64,000 nt of DNA from Hormiphora californensis (GCA_020137815.1 CM035350.1:2781037-2845036); one strand, 5' to 3'. Positions 1 through 10,345 are shown, numbered from the stretch's first letter. Made by a program: numbers and translations. The notes: generated from the sequence alone by a model not told the origin.

Positions 1-243
1 CGTTAAAATCTGGGTATTTCGTGAGTGCTGACAAACGGTTTTTTAGGGTTAGGGCTAAAGTGGGGTTAGGGTTAGGGCTGGGGTTTGGGTTGGGGTTAGG
101 CCTTGACATTTCCTACCAGATAAACTTTGAATTAGCCAAAACGGTTGAGTGGTTTGGCGGTTAGAGTCATTTTAGTGAATCAACTTTTTTGGCAGCGCGC
201 ACCTGTAAACAGGCCACCAAACACCCAGATCGTAACGGCGCCC
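1..243 (+). mobile_element. MULE-like MITE, family A, copy 1 (left end cut by the window)
   Basis: The copy starts inside the left terminal repeat and ends with the inverted partner followed by GGCGCCC. It is nearly identical to the complete copy at 48335-48583. The interior holds degenerate TTAGGG-type repeats at about 43-105. No transposase is present. The MULE-like label rests on 9-bp target duplications of other copies in this window. Confidence 0.75.
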
Positions 244-497
244 GAGGAAAACAAGATAAACAGTTGGAATAAGAAAACTGCTTAAAAAAATACAAAACAT
301 GCATTTTCGACTATGTATTTAAAAGATATAAAGATAGGGAATTATACAACCCGTATACACTAGAAAACACTGATAAGTGATAATAATCACTATAATAACA
401 ACTTGGATATTAGGATAAGCAAACCTGGATAACCCGGAGTAACCTATGAGTATTGCCCAGCTAGACTGTGTTTCGGGAGCCAAATGTAAAGGGAGGG

Positions 498-887
498 TTA
501 GAACATAACAAAATGAGTATCCTTTTTAACCTTGTATTGATTTAAAAATTCATTTTCTAACCTGTTGCCCGCAGGTTTATCAAAACGTTGGTAGCTAGAG
601 AATAAATTACTTGCTTTCTTTTTACTTATGGTTTTGATAGCATTCAACTCTATTCTTTTTAGCCAGAGGGCAACCCCCCTAGTGAATGTCTTACACTTAG
701 CTAATGAACGTTTTTTCTGGCTTATAAATAGGGATACCCTCTCTGGATCCGCCTCAATAATGTTCAAGAGCTGAGCTGTGTTGATAATTTCTCTCTCAAA
801 AAGCATGTTTAGAGGAAGTTTTTTTTCCATTCGGCCAACTCGACATCTGACTTTTGTTGTGCAGTGCACCCCGATTAGTCTTTGCAC
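498..887 (-). CDS. Uncharacterised ORF, 129 residues, doubtful
   Basis: An open frame of 129 codons that is basic and Lys-rich, with no signal peptide, membrane segment or motif I recognise. It sits between two copies of a MITE family, and no splice partner is evident. Codon use is unremarkable. It could be a short gene, an exon, or chance. I assign no function. Confidence 0.2.
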   Translation of the reverse strand: MQRLIGVHCTTKVRCRVGRMEKKLPLNMLFEREIINTAQLLNIIEADPERVSLFISQKKRSLAKCKTFTRGVALWLKRIELNAIKTISKKKASNLFSSYQRFDKPAGNRLENEFLNQYKVKKDTHFVMF

Positions 888-955
888 TGGAGTTGAATCT
901 GAAACGGGTATACTTATTAGATTTTAGAATTAATTAACCTGTTAACTGTTTTCTA

Positions 956-960
<5 letters not shown>

Positions 961-992
<32 letters not shown>
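961..992 (+). repeat. (GA)n microsatellite
   Basis: About 16 uninterrupted GA units. The 290 bases after it, up to 1280, contain no gene I can support. Confidence 0.95.
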
Positions 993-997
<5 letters not shown>

Positions 998-1280
998 ATA
1001 GTTTTATTTACCTTGCTGTGCAGTATCAAAGTTTGCTTGTGTCAGATGGGGCGCAGCTCGGGGCGGCATGAATTGTAGTGTTCCCTCCAGTCCTCAGGGA
1101 GCATTTGGGGCACCTTAGATTGCCCCTTGGGGGTAGGTGATGAGTGCTAGAAGCAGCTCCGCTATAAGTAGTAATCGTCTCATTGCTACAACAAGATTAT
1201 TTGGTGAGAGTGTATTTGGATATTTGTGGATCACTCTCTCTTCACGACTTGAACATGAACAGGCTCCTCATTGGCAAACG

Positions 1281-1630
1281 GGCCAGCGTTAAAATCTGGG
1301 TGTTTCGTGAGTGCTGACAAACGGTTTTTTAGGGTTAGGGCTAAAATAGGGTTAGGGTTAGGGCTGGCCGCTGGGGTTTGGGTTGGGGTTAGGGCCTAAC
1401 CGTTAGGCCTTGACATTTCCTACCAGATAAACTTTGAATTAGCCAAAATGGTTGAGTGGTTTGGCGGTTAGAGCCATTTTAGTGAATCAACTTTTTTGGA
1501 AGCACACACCTGTAAACAGGCCACCAAACACCTTGGCCTATGCTACAGGCCCCGAAGCCGTGAGAAACGTGCACACTAGGGGTCTGCAGCGCATGCCAAC
1601 CAAATACCCAGATCGTATTTAACAGCGCCC
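1281..1630 (+). mobile_element. MULE-like MITE, family A, copy 2
   Basis: Left end GGCCAGCGTTAAAATCTGGG, right end matching its inverse and finishing GCGCCC. The flanks are TGGCAAACG (1272-1280) and TGGCAAACT (1631-1639), an 8/9 target duplication. Relative to other copies it carries about 75 extra bases near the right end, from about 1532 to 1602. The interior has TTAGGG-like repeats. Confidence 0.8.
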
Positions 1631-1769
1631 TGGCAAACTGCTGCTGGCGGCGCGATTATAATCTGGGTGCCTTACCCAATGTGAATGAGACTCATCGAGA
1701 TTAACTCTTCATACGGTTACCCCCTTTCTCTCTTCGACAGCTTCTCTTCGGCTGTTGGAAAGTGACGCC

Positions 1770-1847
1770 AATAGGGATCCCTAAAAAAGTTCAGTATTTA
1801 CACAGCGTTTACACATAACAGTCTTTACACAGTCGTTACACCCAGAG
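1770..1847 (+). mobile_element. GGGATCCC-end MITE fragment (left arm)
   Basis: It matches the left arm of the complete 295-bp element at 21454-21748, including AGGGATCCCTAAAAAAGTTC and the repeated TTTACACAG motif. It stops at CACCCAGAG, exactly where the next element is inserted. Confidence 0.75.
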
Positions 1848-2120
1848 GGAAAACGTTAAAATCTGGGTGCCTTTCATTACTAACAATTCGTAGTTTTAGC
1901 GCACGCGACGGGTTAGGGCTATCCGTTAGGGTCTGGTTAGGATTTGGTTTGGGGTTATCGGTTAGGGCTATCGATTCTCTAACCGATACCGTTTAGTTTA
2001 CTCAAATTGGCCATGTGGTTGCGTGGCTATAGGCGCTTGAAAAAAGTCGGTCTGAGTGTACTCTTTTGGTAGCGCGCACCTGTAAAGAGGCTGAAAGGCA
2101 CCCAGATTATAATCGCGCCC
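1848..2120 (+). mobile_element. MULE-like MITE, family B, copy 1
   Basis: It begins GGAAAACGTTAAAATCTGGG and ends with the imperfect inverse finishing GCGCCC. It is flanked by a perfect 9-bp direct repeat, CACCCAGAG, at 1839-1847 and 2121-2129. It is related to family A at the termini and also carries GGGTTAGGG-like interior repeats. It is non-coding. Confidence 0.8.
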
Positions 2121-2307
2121 CACCCAGAGGGCCAGCGTTAAAATCTGGGTGTTTTGGGAGTGCTGACAAACGGTTTTTTAGGGTTAGGGCTAAAGTAGGG
2201 TTAGGGTTGGGGTTTGGGTTGGGTTTGGGTTGGGGTTAGGCCTTGACATTCCCTACCAGATAAACTTTGAATCAGCCAAAACGGTTGAGTGGTTTGGCGG
2301 TTAGAGC

Positions 2308-3409
2308 GGAAAACGTTAAAATCTGGGTGCCTTTCATTGCTAACAATTCGTAGTTTTAGCGCGCGCGACGGGTTAGGGCTATCCGTTAGGGTCTGGTTAG
2401 GGTTTGGTTTGGGGTTATCGGTTAGGGCTATCGATTCTCTGTCAGTTACCGTTTAGTTTACTCAAATTGGCCATGTGGTTGCGTGGCTATAGCCGTTTAA
2501 AAAAGTCGGTCTAAGTGTACTCTTTTGGTAGCGCGCACCTGTAAACTACGGTGGCAGATTCCGGCCAAGTGTTTTTTCAATCAAGTGAAATGTTTTTGTT
2601 TGAAGTTTAATAAAAATTTTATTTCAAAATGAAAATAAATATGTCGTTAAAATTATTGGCCGGAATCTGCCACGCGGGTGGCAGATTCCGGCCAAGATTC
2701 TCAAAAAACCTTGGCCAGAATCTGCCACACACGTGGCAGATTCTGGCCAACCAACTAAAACGTGTTTATATCAAAGCGAAAACCACTGTACCCGACTAAT
2801 TTTGATACGCTGAATCACGTAAGATACTTTTCCAATCTCTCAGAGGTCGGGAAAGTGTCATAATTGACCATAATTGGGTCTAATTGACCCCACTTACAAC
2901 TTTTTACCTTAAAACGATAGACGCTTATGTGAAGGCACTTTTCCGACTAATTTTGATACGCTGAATCACGTAAGCATTTTTTCCAAGTCCTCCGAGGTCG
3001 GGAAAGTGCCTTAATTGGGTATAATTGGGTCTAATTAGCCTTAATTGTTCAATTAGGGCACTTTGACGATCTCTGAGGACTTGGAAAAATTGCTTGCGTG
3101 ATTCAGCGTATCAAAATTAGTCGGGTACAGTGGTTTTCGCTTTGATATAAACACGTTTTAGTTGGTTGGCCAGAATCTGCCACGTGTGTGGCAGATTCTG
3201 GCCAAGGTTTTTTGAGAATCTTGGCCGGAATCTGCCACCCGCGTGGCAGATTCCGGCCAATAATTTTAACGACATATTTATTTTCATTTTGAAATAAAAT
3301 TTTTATAAAATTTCAAACAAAAACATTTCACTTGATTGAAAAAAACTCTTGGCCGGAATCTGCCACCGTAGTAAACAGGCCGCAAGGTACCCAGATTATA
3401 ATCGCGCCC
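2308..3409 (+). mobile_element. MULE-like MITE, family B, copy 2, itself interrupted
   Basis: Family B sequence occupies 2308-2546 and 3377-3409, and a foldback element lies between. The insertion into the family A copy is marked by a perfect 9-bp duplication, GGTTAGAGC, at 2299-2307 and 3410-3418. Confidence 0.8.
2547..3370. mobile_element. Foldback transposon of 824 bp, arms about 270 bp
   Basis: The two arms (about 2547-2820 and 3095-3370) are near-perfect inverse complements, starting TACGGTGGCAGATTCCGGCC. Each arm holds repeated palindromic units built on GTGGCAGATTC and GGCCAA. The centre contains a direct repeat of a 28-bp block, at about 2796 and 2945. A 6-bp target duplication GTAAAC flanks it (2541-2546, 3371-3376). 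No ORF of note. Confidence 0.85.
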
Positions 3410-3444
3410 GGTTAGAGCCATTTTAGTGAATCAACTTTTTTGGC

Positions 3445-3737
3445 AGAACTGGGTGTAAATGACTGCGCGGCGTCTTTTGCACTCGATTTGCAGCGTTTTC
3501 GGAAACTTTTTCGCCGCGGTACACACTGAACGAACTACTTCGACGACGCGGACGTTCATCTCCAAATTTTAAAAAGTGCTCCCAAAAACAGCATCTGCAC
3601 GCAAAAAAAAATTCCAACTTGTTGGCAAAAAGGTGGAATTCGCGCAGATGATCCACGCGTTCTGAGCTGTGATTGGTCGGCGTGACCTGAATGTGCTCGA
3701 CCTGAACATTTCCGAGTGTGCTCCATAGGGATCCCTA
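3445..3737. mobile_element. GGGATCCC-end MITE remnant
   Basis: The segment 3455-3515 is the inverse complement of the interior of the intact element at 21454-21748. The region ends with the palindrome TAGGGATCCCTA, into which the next element was inserted. Minus-strand ORFs here are in repeat sequence and are not called. Confidence 0.6.
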
Positions 3738-3828
3738 TAGTGGAAGCTCTTACGGTAATTCCCACGCCCCGAGATATTGAGATATGTCCCTAGGATGGCG
3801 GAACCGCCCGTAGGGGCAGTCCCAAGCT

Positions 3829-4896
3829 ATGACGACGATGGAGAAGCCCAAGAAATCTTCAAGTATAGGAGAATGTTTGGGTAGTACGATGAGAAGTACA
3901 CTGTTTAGTGCAATGAGTGATATAATGTTGGTAAAGAAAGGAACTCTGAATCGTCAACGCGAGCGAGAAGCGGTAGAGGATTTACTAAAAGAGATCTTGG
4001 AAAAGGATACGGAGGATAATGAGCGTCAATTTATTGAGGAAGCACTACCGCTAGATTACAAGTTGAAGGAGTACCATGCAGAAAAACTCCAGGCTATCAC
4101 TAAGAAACTCTGTCGCCACATTCTCCAGTTAGGGAGGGAAATAGGGAATGAGAAACGATTGTGTGAAACTAAGATGAAGAACTATGAAAGTGCTAGAACG
4201 AAAGAAAGCCTGCAACTGGAGGACTGTAATAGGAAACTGGAGGAGGTACAGAAAGAACTTAGCACGTTCAAAGAAGAAGTCGACAAGCATCGGGTAGCAA
4301 GGATTGCATTGCAAGGGAAGCTGATAGAAGCACAAAATAGTTTGATTGAAGTACAAAAACGTGAAAACAACTCGATGTCAGAGTCTGTCCAAAAGCAGTT
4401 GCATGACTACTCCAAGGTCCTTGTACAGAATTGTTCAGCTGCTATTGCTCCATCTCGCCTGAAGGAAGCATGGAAGAAGGCGACAGTTTCCTCTCCACCA
4501 ACAGAAAGAACAACTCCGGATAGAAAGCTGAATTTGGTTATATTTGGGCTCCCAGAAACCACTGCCAGGGCTACTGATCATGAAGTTCAGGATATCTTTG
4601 CTGAGCTAAATGAGAAACCTGTCGTGACCTCCACAAAGCGGGTTGGCCTAAAGACTGATGACCGAGTGAGACCTGTTATCGTCACCCTTGAAAGAAGGGA
4701 ATCCTTGCTGCAGCTTCTTCGGAAAGCAAAGCAGCTGCAGAGTTCAGAGAAGTTTTCATCCGTTTTTCTCTCTCCCGACCTATCACCAGACGAACAGCGA
4801 GAGCGGAAATCTCTTGTTGATACTCTGAAAAAACTAAAACGAGATAATCCGAATGGACGTTATTGGATTAGTAAGGGGGTCATTAAATGTGGCTAA
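3829..4896 (+). CDS. Coiled-coil / RRM-like protein resembling LINE ORF1p
   Basis: An intact 355-residue ORF. Residues about 40-190 are charged and helical, consistent with a long coiled coil. From about 235 the pattern NLVIFGLPE, then RVG, then RPVIVTLE and a Lys-rich helix, looks like the RRM plus C-terminal domain of ORF1 proteins of CR1/L1-type LINEs, which bind nucleic acid and form trimers. The last 180 residues align by eye with a second locus at 62887-63694. It lies between the terminal inverted repeats of a DNA-transposon-like element, which is unusual for this family. The ATG follows the left TIR by about 58 bp. The RNA/DNA-binding role is inferred. Confidence 0.7.
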   Translation: MTTMEKPKKSSSIGECLGSTMRSTLFSAMSDIMLVKKGTLNRQREREAVEDLLKEILEKDTEDNERQFIEEALPLDYKLKEYHAEKLQAITKKLCRHILQLGREIGNEKRLCETKMKNYESARTKESLQLEDCNRKLEEVQKELSTFKEEVDKHRVARIALQGKLIEAQNSLIEVQKRENNSMSESVQKQLHDYSKVLVQNCSAAIAPSRLKEAWKKATVSSPPTERTTPDRKLNLVIFGLPETTARATDHEVQDIFAELNEKPVVTSTKRVGLKTDDRVRPVIVTLERRESLLQLLRKAKQLQSSEKFSSVFLSPDLSPDEQRERKSLVDTLKKLKRDNPNGRYWISKGVIKCG

Positions 4897-5010
4897 GTGA
4901 ACTCTAACCATTGAATTTTAAATCGAAAGGACTATCCAAATTGCCCACAAAAAGGGGCGTATATGTATGCAATGTATACATTTTTAGATTTAATAATAAT
5001 AATAATAACC

Positions 5011-5183
5011 ACGCCCCGTGGGAAAGTTTTTGACCGTGGGAAAGTTTTCAAAGCGTGGGAAAAGAGAGATACATACAATAACTACAAAAAATAAATTGTT
5101 TTTTCTTAGTTATTGTATGTACCTCTCTTTTCCCACGCTTTGAAAACTTTCCCACGGTCAAAAACTTTCCCACGGGGCGTGGG
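5011..5183. repeat. Long hairpin, arms about 75 bp
   Basis: The sequence before a short AT-rich spacer (about 5087-5107) reappears as its inverse complement, with repeated GTGGGAAAGTTTT motifs. It forms the right end of the element at 3738-5206. Confidence 0.85.
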
Positions 5184-5206
5184 AATTACCGTAAGAGCTT
5201 CCACTA

Positions 5207-5310
5207 CTAAAAAAGTTCAGTATTTACACAGCGTTTACACCAGAGCGCTGTGATTGGCTGAAATTTCTGACGATGAAAAATTTAAGCCAATCACAGCGCA
5301 GATTTCAAAA
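5207..5310. repeat. MITE left end followed by a 15-bp-arm hairpin
   Basis: CTAAAAAAGTTCAGTATTTA at 5207 is the continuation of the GGGATCCC-end MITE split by the preceding element. Directly after it, GCGCTGTGATTGGCT and its inverse pair across about 25 bases. From there to 5636 I see only C-rich low-complexity sequence and no gene. Confidence 0.65.
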
Positions 5311-5636
5311 TTTTTATTCCCACGCTACCGTGGGAAAAACTGAAATGGCTTAAAGCCGACTCGCGTCAACCCCCTCCCCCTTGTCCAGATATGTCCGTAA
5401 TCGGCTACCTCCCCCCTCCCCCTACCCCTAAGGACGTCCATGTTTTTTTGTTCTTTTTTACCCCCCCCTCCCTCCCCCCTGTCCAAGCCTGTCCGAATTT
5501 CGTCCACTCAAAGATTTACCATGACAATTGACAAACAGAATCGTTTCTTAGATGAGGACTATAATAGACACAGAATTTACGGTATGAATAAAAATACATT
5601 TATAAGAGATACGCATGCATAATATAATTTTACTGT

Positions 5637-6939
5637 TTACATAACCGTTGACGACACTCTGGATGTTCTAGCTAAAGCGTTCATTGCCACTTGACTAGTT
5701 GTTGAAACCCTAGTTGTGTTTGCTACCACTTGACTAGTTGTTGAAACCCTAGTGGTTAAAGGGTTTGCTACCACTTGACTAGTTGTTGAAACCCTACTTG
5801 TTAAAGGGTTCGCAACCACGTGACTCGTCTCCGTTTCCTTGGTAGCGCTTCTCCTACAAATCACCCTCCACCAAAATGTCCTGATTGCCTGGATTCGGAA
5901 AAAGTAAATTCCCGGGTTGATCATGGAGTTGAGGGGAATGGCAAGGTAGATTCCACTTTTAAAAACAGATGTCCACCATGAATATTTATCTAGAGTCTGT
6001 CTCTGCACTTTGTGCAAAAATTGGATAGTGATAAAATATCCGTTGAATATAAAGGATGTAACAGCTAAAATGACGATCGTAATGATTGCTTGAGTCCGGA
6101 CTGTTTCCTCTTTTGAAGCTTTAGCATCCATTCTAGACAACCTCCGTGCCGGTGCATTGATTGATGCTAAAAGCTTAATCACAGTTAACATGGTACTGAC
6201 GAACAGTACTGCTACAATGGAAAGGAAAACTGCAATTCTGATCCAGTAATCTATCTCAAGGTAAGTATGGTAGGAATTTATATCACGTCTGTGGATTGGT
6301 GAAAACATGTAAGTGTCCCAGTTAAAAATGAATCCCCGAAGGGTCTCGCGTGTTGTCATGACGACCGTGTAGATTACAGCAAAGACCGCAATTGCCATTC
6401 TGTTTATCTGGTAAAAGGGCATCCAAACGCCAATAGTTCGACTAACTGACATAATGATAGTGGCTATCCCACTCAGTTCAGCGGCGATCCTTTCAATGGC
6501 AAGAGTTACAATAAAGCAGATTACCCCTGCGGTATACAGCGTATTTGGATCTTTTGCCTTGTTTCCATAGATGTCCGTAGTTCGAAGTTCGTAGCGGATC
6601 ACGATTTTGAGGAAGGCTGTCAAGCACACAATGATGTCAATCGAGTTGAGGAATAACAACAGGCGATTGCCAAACGATTTCGTTGTCCTGTGGTGCAGAC
6701 AAAATTAGTAATCGATAAAACCAAACTATTATTTACAATTTCGTGCCAAAAGTTAGTTAAGATTTTACATAGTACATACATCAACAACATAACACATTAC
6801 AATAAATAATCACCTACCTTTCTTGTTTGATAAAGTAGATTAACGTCAGTGTGTTGGTAATAATTCCAAAGAATGCAATGCCACCACTGGCATACGTCCA
6901 ATCTAAACTATTGTCTGTGTGTCCAATAGATTTGTTCAT
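5637..6939 (-). CDS. Class A-like G-protein-coupled receptor
   Basis: Two exons, complement 6818-6939 and 5637-6687, joined by a 130-bp GT-AG intron in phase 2, give 390 residues. The start MNKSIGHTDNSL has N-glycosylation sequons ahead of TM1. Seven hydrophobic segments follow. After TM3 comes SRT (about 123-125), a degenerate DRY. TM7 ends NPGIYFF (298-304), a good NPxxY. The cytoplasmic tail (about 329-385) holds four Ser/Thr-rich repeats of the type TTSQVVANPLT, possible kinase/arrestin sites. The ligand is unknown; the receptor class is inferred from topology and motifs. Confidence 0.8.
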
Positions 6940-7277
6940 GTTGGACACTCTAAAGAGAACAGGATTGAGTGTGATCACAAACAAAAGGATGAAATTGAAA
7001 CGTTACAAAACTATGGAGAGCTCCCCAAGAACTACTGAATTTCACTCATTTCATTATCGTTCAGCATGACAGGGACAATTTAGTCATAAAACCTTTCAGA
7101 CATCTGACTCCAAACGTGTAGATACCTTGGTAACGAAAATACCCATTCTAACTAAGGCATCGCGGTAGTAAGGCACGTTTACACGCCGAGATCCGAAACC
7201 CGCAACACACACAAACAGAAGATCTAAGCCTCATGCCCCACAGAAACACGGAATCGACCACCTTTGACTGAAAGACA

Positions 7278-7361
7278 GCAAGCAATTATACTCGACATAT
7301 ATATAATATATATACCGAAGGCTTTATTCTCAGGATTATATATTTCGAGTATAATGCTTGC
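7278..7361. repeat. Short imperfect hairpin
   Basis: GCAAGCAATTATACTCG pairs with CGAGTATAATGCTTGC with one bulge, and AT-rich inner arms continue the pairing. The surrounding 6940-8450 carries no gene I can support. Confidence 0.7.
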
Positions 7362-8450
7362 GGCCTCGTACAATTATAACAGTACTAATTACTGTAACAA
7401 TTATCATGGAATACCAATTACTATACCAATTAAATAATTGGTAATTTAATGATTATCCTCTAAGATTATTCAGGCCGTCATTTGTCTCCTTTGGCGGATG
7501 GAGAGAGAGATAATATGAACAATAGAGCTCTAAGAATTCTTTATTTCAAGAAGAGAAAGAACATAATATCCCAGTTCAATATATATGAAATTTGAACTTG
7601 CTAATATATATTATGATCAAATGCTGCCTAGCTTTGTATTGTAGAAAACTCAAAACAAGAAGAACAACACAGAAATCAGGGAATTGTATCGAAAGAGCTA
7701 TTACGAAAAAGCAAGCATCAGTGATTGTTGTTTATATTGCGTATCATGATGCTGTATCAGATAAACAACAACTGTTTGTGTTTCCTAGAAGCCTCATGGG
7801 ATCTCGGCCACTTCAGACGGCGGGGACCAGACAAATAATGTCTACTTCCATGGCCGGCCAGCTACAAGAATGATAATTAGTCACCACCTCATGAGGACGT
7901 GGTGGCCTTTATATAGTACGGTGGTCATACTTCCTTGCCTAAATAATGGGTTGGTCAGTGGTCACACTATAAAGTACACAAAGTGTCAATAAAACGAAGA
8001 GTCTGATCTCTAATTCGATTTAGCATTATTTTGTGGTAGGAAATTTCGCAGATCGCACCCAATTTGTGGTCAGAACTCAGATTGGTAACAGACCGTTTAG
8101 CTAGAGACTAATTTCGCAGGTTTTGATCTCATCCAGACTCCAGATTAAAGTAATCACCCCGTCAAACACGAGTATAGACTATAGATCTATTTGATACTCG
8201 AGTATCAAAAGAATTGCACAATTACACAAATTGGTAGTAAATTCTGAGCGTCATGTCTCATGGTTTGTGAACCTCAATTGCACTGCCCCCGGAATGGCGG
8301 AATGGGTTCTACGATTGTAACGGTCTATTGAGAGTTGAGATTAATGGTCTTACTTTGTAGTGACAGTAACAGCCTGCTCAGACGTCTCATTTCACATAGC
8401 GGCGGGACAAAAAGATAAGACTGACACACTATAATAGTCTATCGGGCAGG

Positions 8451-8514
8451 TCAATTTTCATCCACCTGTGCAGTAATACGTCTACGTACTACTGCACAGG
8501 TTGATGAAAATTGA
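8451..8514. repeat. Near-perfect short palindrome
   Basis: Left arm TCAATTTTCATCCACCTGTG and beyond matches the inverse of the right arm at 24 of 25 positions. Even the 14-base centre is nearly palindromic. Confidence 0.8.
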
Positions 8515-8684
8515 GTCACATTATTTCACACAGACACCATTACTTCATTCGTCATCTAACTTTGTACCACATCATGTCTACCACACTCTTCAATAAACAG
8601 AAAGCTGAAAGGTATCGAAATTATACTCCCCCCTCAATTAACTTTACTATGACTTGCTAAAAATGAAGCATTCATACCCCTGAG

Positions 8685-8727
8685 CTTTTAGTCAGTAGGC
8701 ACCTGAGTCCTGCCGACTGACTAAAAG
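8685..8727. repeat. Short hairpin, 17-bp arms
   Basis: CTTTTAGTCAGTAGGCA and its inverse (one mismatch) are separated by 9 bases. Confidence 0.7.
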
Positions 8728-9011
8728 TTAAATGAACCCACTTAATTTGTCTCATTATAATAATATATCTTTCCAGGTTGGTTGGAACATCTTTGATTTC
8801 ATCATTTGTGGCCCTCTCATTGGACCTAGCTTACCTTGTCAGCAATAGCGATTCTCAGAATTCTCGTGTCTTAGGGCATTTCCGGAGTTGAGAAGGTCAA
8901 TGTTTTTTCTCTTCTAACTTTGGAGAGATAACCCCTGCAATTTGCATTATATTTGAAGTTGCGTAGATCCTCCAAACATGTGCCAGCCATTAGACGCGTC
9001 CCCTAGGAAGG

Positions 9012-9077
9012 GAAGCAGTTGATACGAACTGGAGGGAAGCGTCTAGCCGCTTTCCCTCCAGTTGTATCAACTGCCTC
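9012..9077. repeat. Short hairpin, about 30-bp arms
   Basis: GCAGTTGATACGAACTGGAG with following bases pairs with its inverse across a 5-6 base loop, with only a few mismatches or bulges. From 9078 to 9940 I see no supported gene. Confidence 0.75.
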
Positions 9078-9949
9078 ACTCCTACGCAGGAGTTGGGGGA
9101 ATACTACGCATTATAAGTGACTTTCTAACACTCAATTAGTGTAATGAACCAGTTCACGTTTCCTCCGTTAAATAGGCAGTACAAAAGTGTAAAAAAACGT
9201 AGCATCATGTTTACAGAAGGGACTAAAAAGCAAAGGCTTACTTCCACGAGAGATAAAGAAACGGTAGCAGTCTGTGTGATGATTCAGTTAATGGTATTCT
9301 GAAAATATATTTTATCCAAGTGTGTGGTGCGGAGCTGGCAACTATCAGGCGAGTGGATTTTGTTGGGTAATTAACTTACAGGGATCAAGGGTGTATGATA
9401 AAACCCATCGTTATCTTGATGGAGATAAGGGTTCGGTGCAGTAAATTGGGAGGCCGTTTCCCGCGTTTTACCCTCCCTGAATCCTAGTGCGCGCACTACT
9501 TTCAATAGCGAGTGCGCGTACAAAAACATACTCGCGCCCTACGTATATGTCGGGAAAACATGTGACGGAAATGATTGAATGGACAAAATGTTGAATGGGA
9601 CAAATGACAATAACTGATCAATAACTTATCAATCATTGATTGGCCCAATTAATCGAACAACATTGATACCTGTGTCGAGTGTTCCAAAGTATTCGGGCTG
9701 TCCGTTGAGAAAGCTGACACCAATAACAGCAAACACGAACATAAAACATGATCAAAAGTAGCAGAATGTTCGCCATATCTGATGAAAAAGGGAGGGGGTA
9801 AATTGTTATGTTTTAACCCTGATTGTGCAGGGAAGGAATGTATCTGGGAGGGTTTTATCATTATGTTTGTCACAGGCGCAGATTGATAAAATGATAAATG
9901 AATTTCACCTCCTATGGAGTTTAGAGTACACAAGCTCTTTTCGGAAACC

Positions 9950-10313
9950 TATAATGTTAAAAGGGGGGAAAAAGGGGAAAAGGGGGAAAAAGAAAGAGAG
10001 AGATTTCCTTGGAATTTTTTTGGGCCGAAAAGTGGGGGGAAAGAGGGGTTTTTAAAGGGGTGGGAAGAAAGGGAAAGGGGGAAAAGGGGGGAAGGGGGAG
10101 GGGGGAACCAAAAAAATTTAACCCCCCCCCCCCAAAAAAATTAATGGGGTTTTTCCCGGGGTTTCCCCCCCGCCCCCCCCTTACCCCCCCAAAAAACCCC
10201 CCCCCCAAAACCAGGGGGGGGGCAAAAAGGGAAAAAAAGGGAAGGGGGAAAAATTTTTTCTTTAAAAAAGGGGGAAAAACCCCGGGCCCCTTTTTTCCCC
10301 CCCCTTTTCCCTT

Positions 10314-10345
<32 letters not shown>

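Larger units (their letters stand above)
2130..3443 (+). mobile_element. MULE-like MITE, family A, copy 3, split by a later insertion
   Basis: Family A sequence runs from 2130 to 2307 and resumes at about 3419-3443, with a family B element between. Its right terminus is missing because another element begins at about 3445. Reading across the insertion restores the order seen in the intact copy at 48335-48583. Confidence 0.75.
3738..5206 (+). mobile_element. TIR transposon-like element carrying an ORF1p-like gene
   Basis: Perfect 33-bp terminal inverted repeats lie at 3738-3770 and 5174-5206 (outer 20 bases TAGTGGAAGCTCTTACGGTA). A 3-bp duplication CTA flanks the element (3735-3737, 5207-5209) and interrupts a GGGATCCC-end MITE. 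One long ORF (3829-4896) fills the left two thirds. A 75-bp-arm hairpin (about 5011-5183) makes up the right end and overlaps the right TIR. No transposase, reverse transcriptase or helicase ORF is visible, so the element is either non-autonomous or uses an unrecognised mechanism. Confidence 0.75.

Noticed and set aside
1-2450. TTAGGG-rich sequence as a chromosome end
   Set aside because: The repeats are degenerate, short and confined to the interior of MITE copies, one of them at 48 kb. This is not a telomeric array.
3423-3765. Minus-strand ORFs of 69-77 codons
   Set aside because: They lie in MITE sequence shared with 21540-21660, where the frame is not kept.
3738-5206. CACTA (EnSpm) superfamily assignment for the ORF1p-carrying element
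   Set aside because: A 3-bp duplication fits, but the ends read TAGTG...CACTA, opposite to the CACTA...TAGTG order, and no EnSpm transposase is present.
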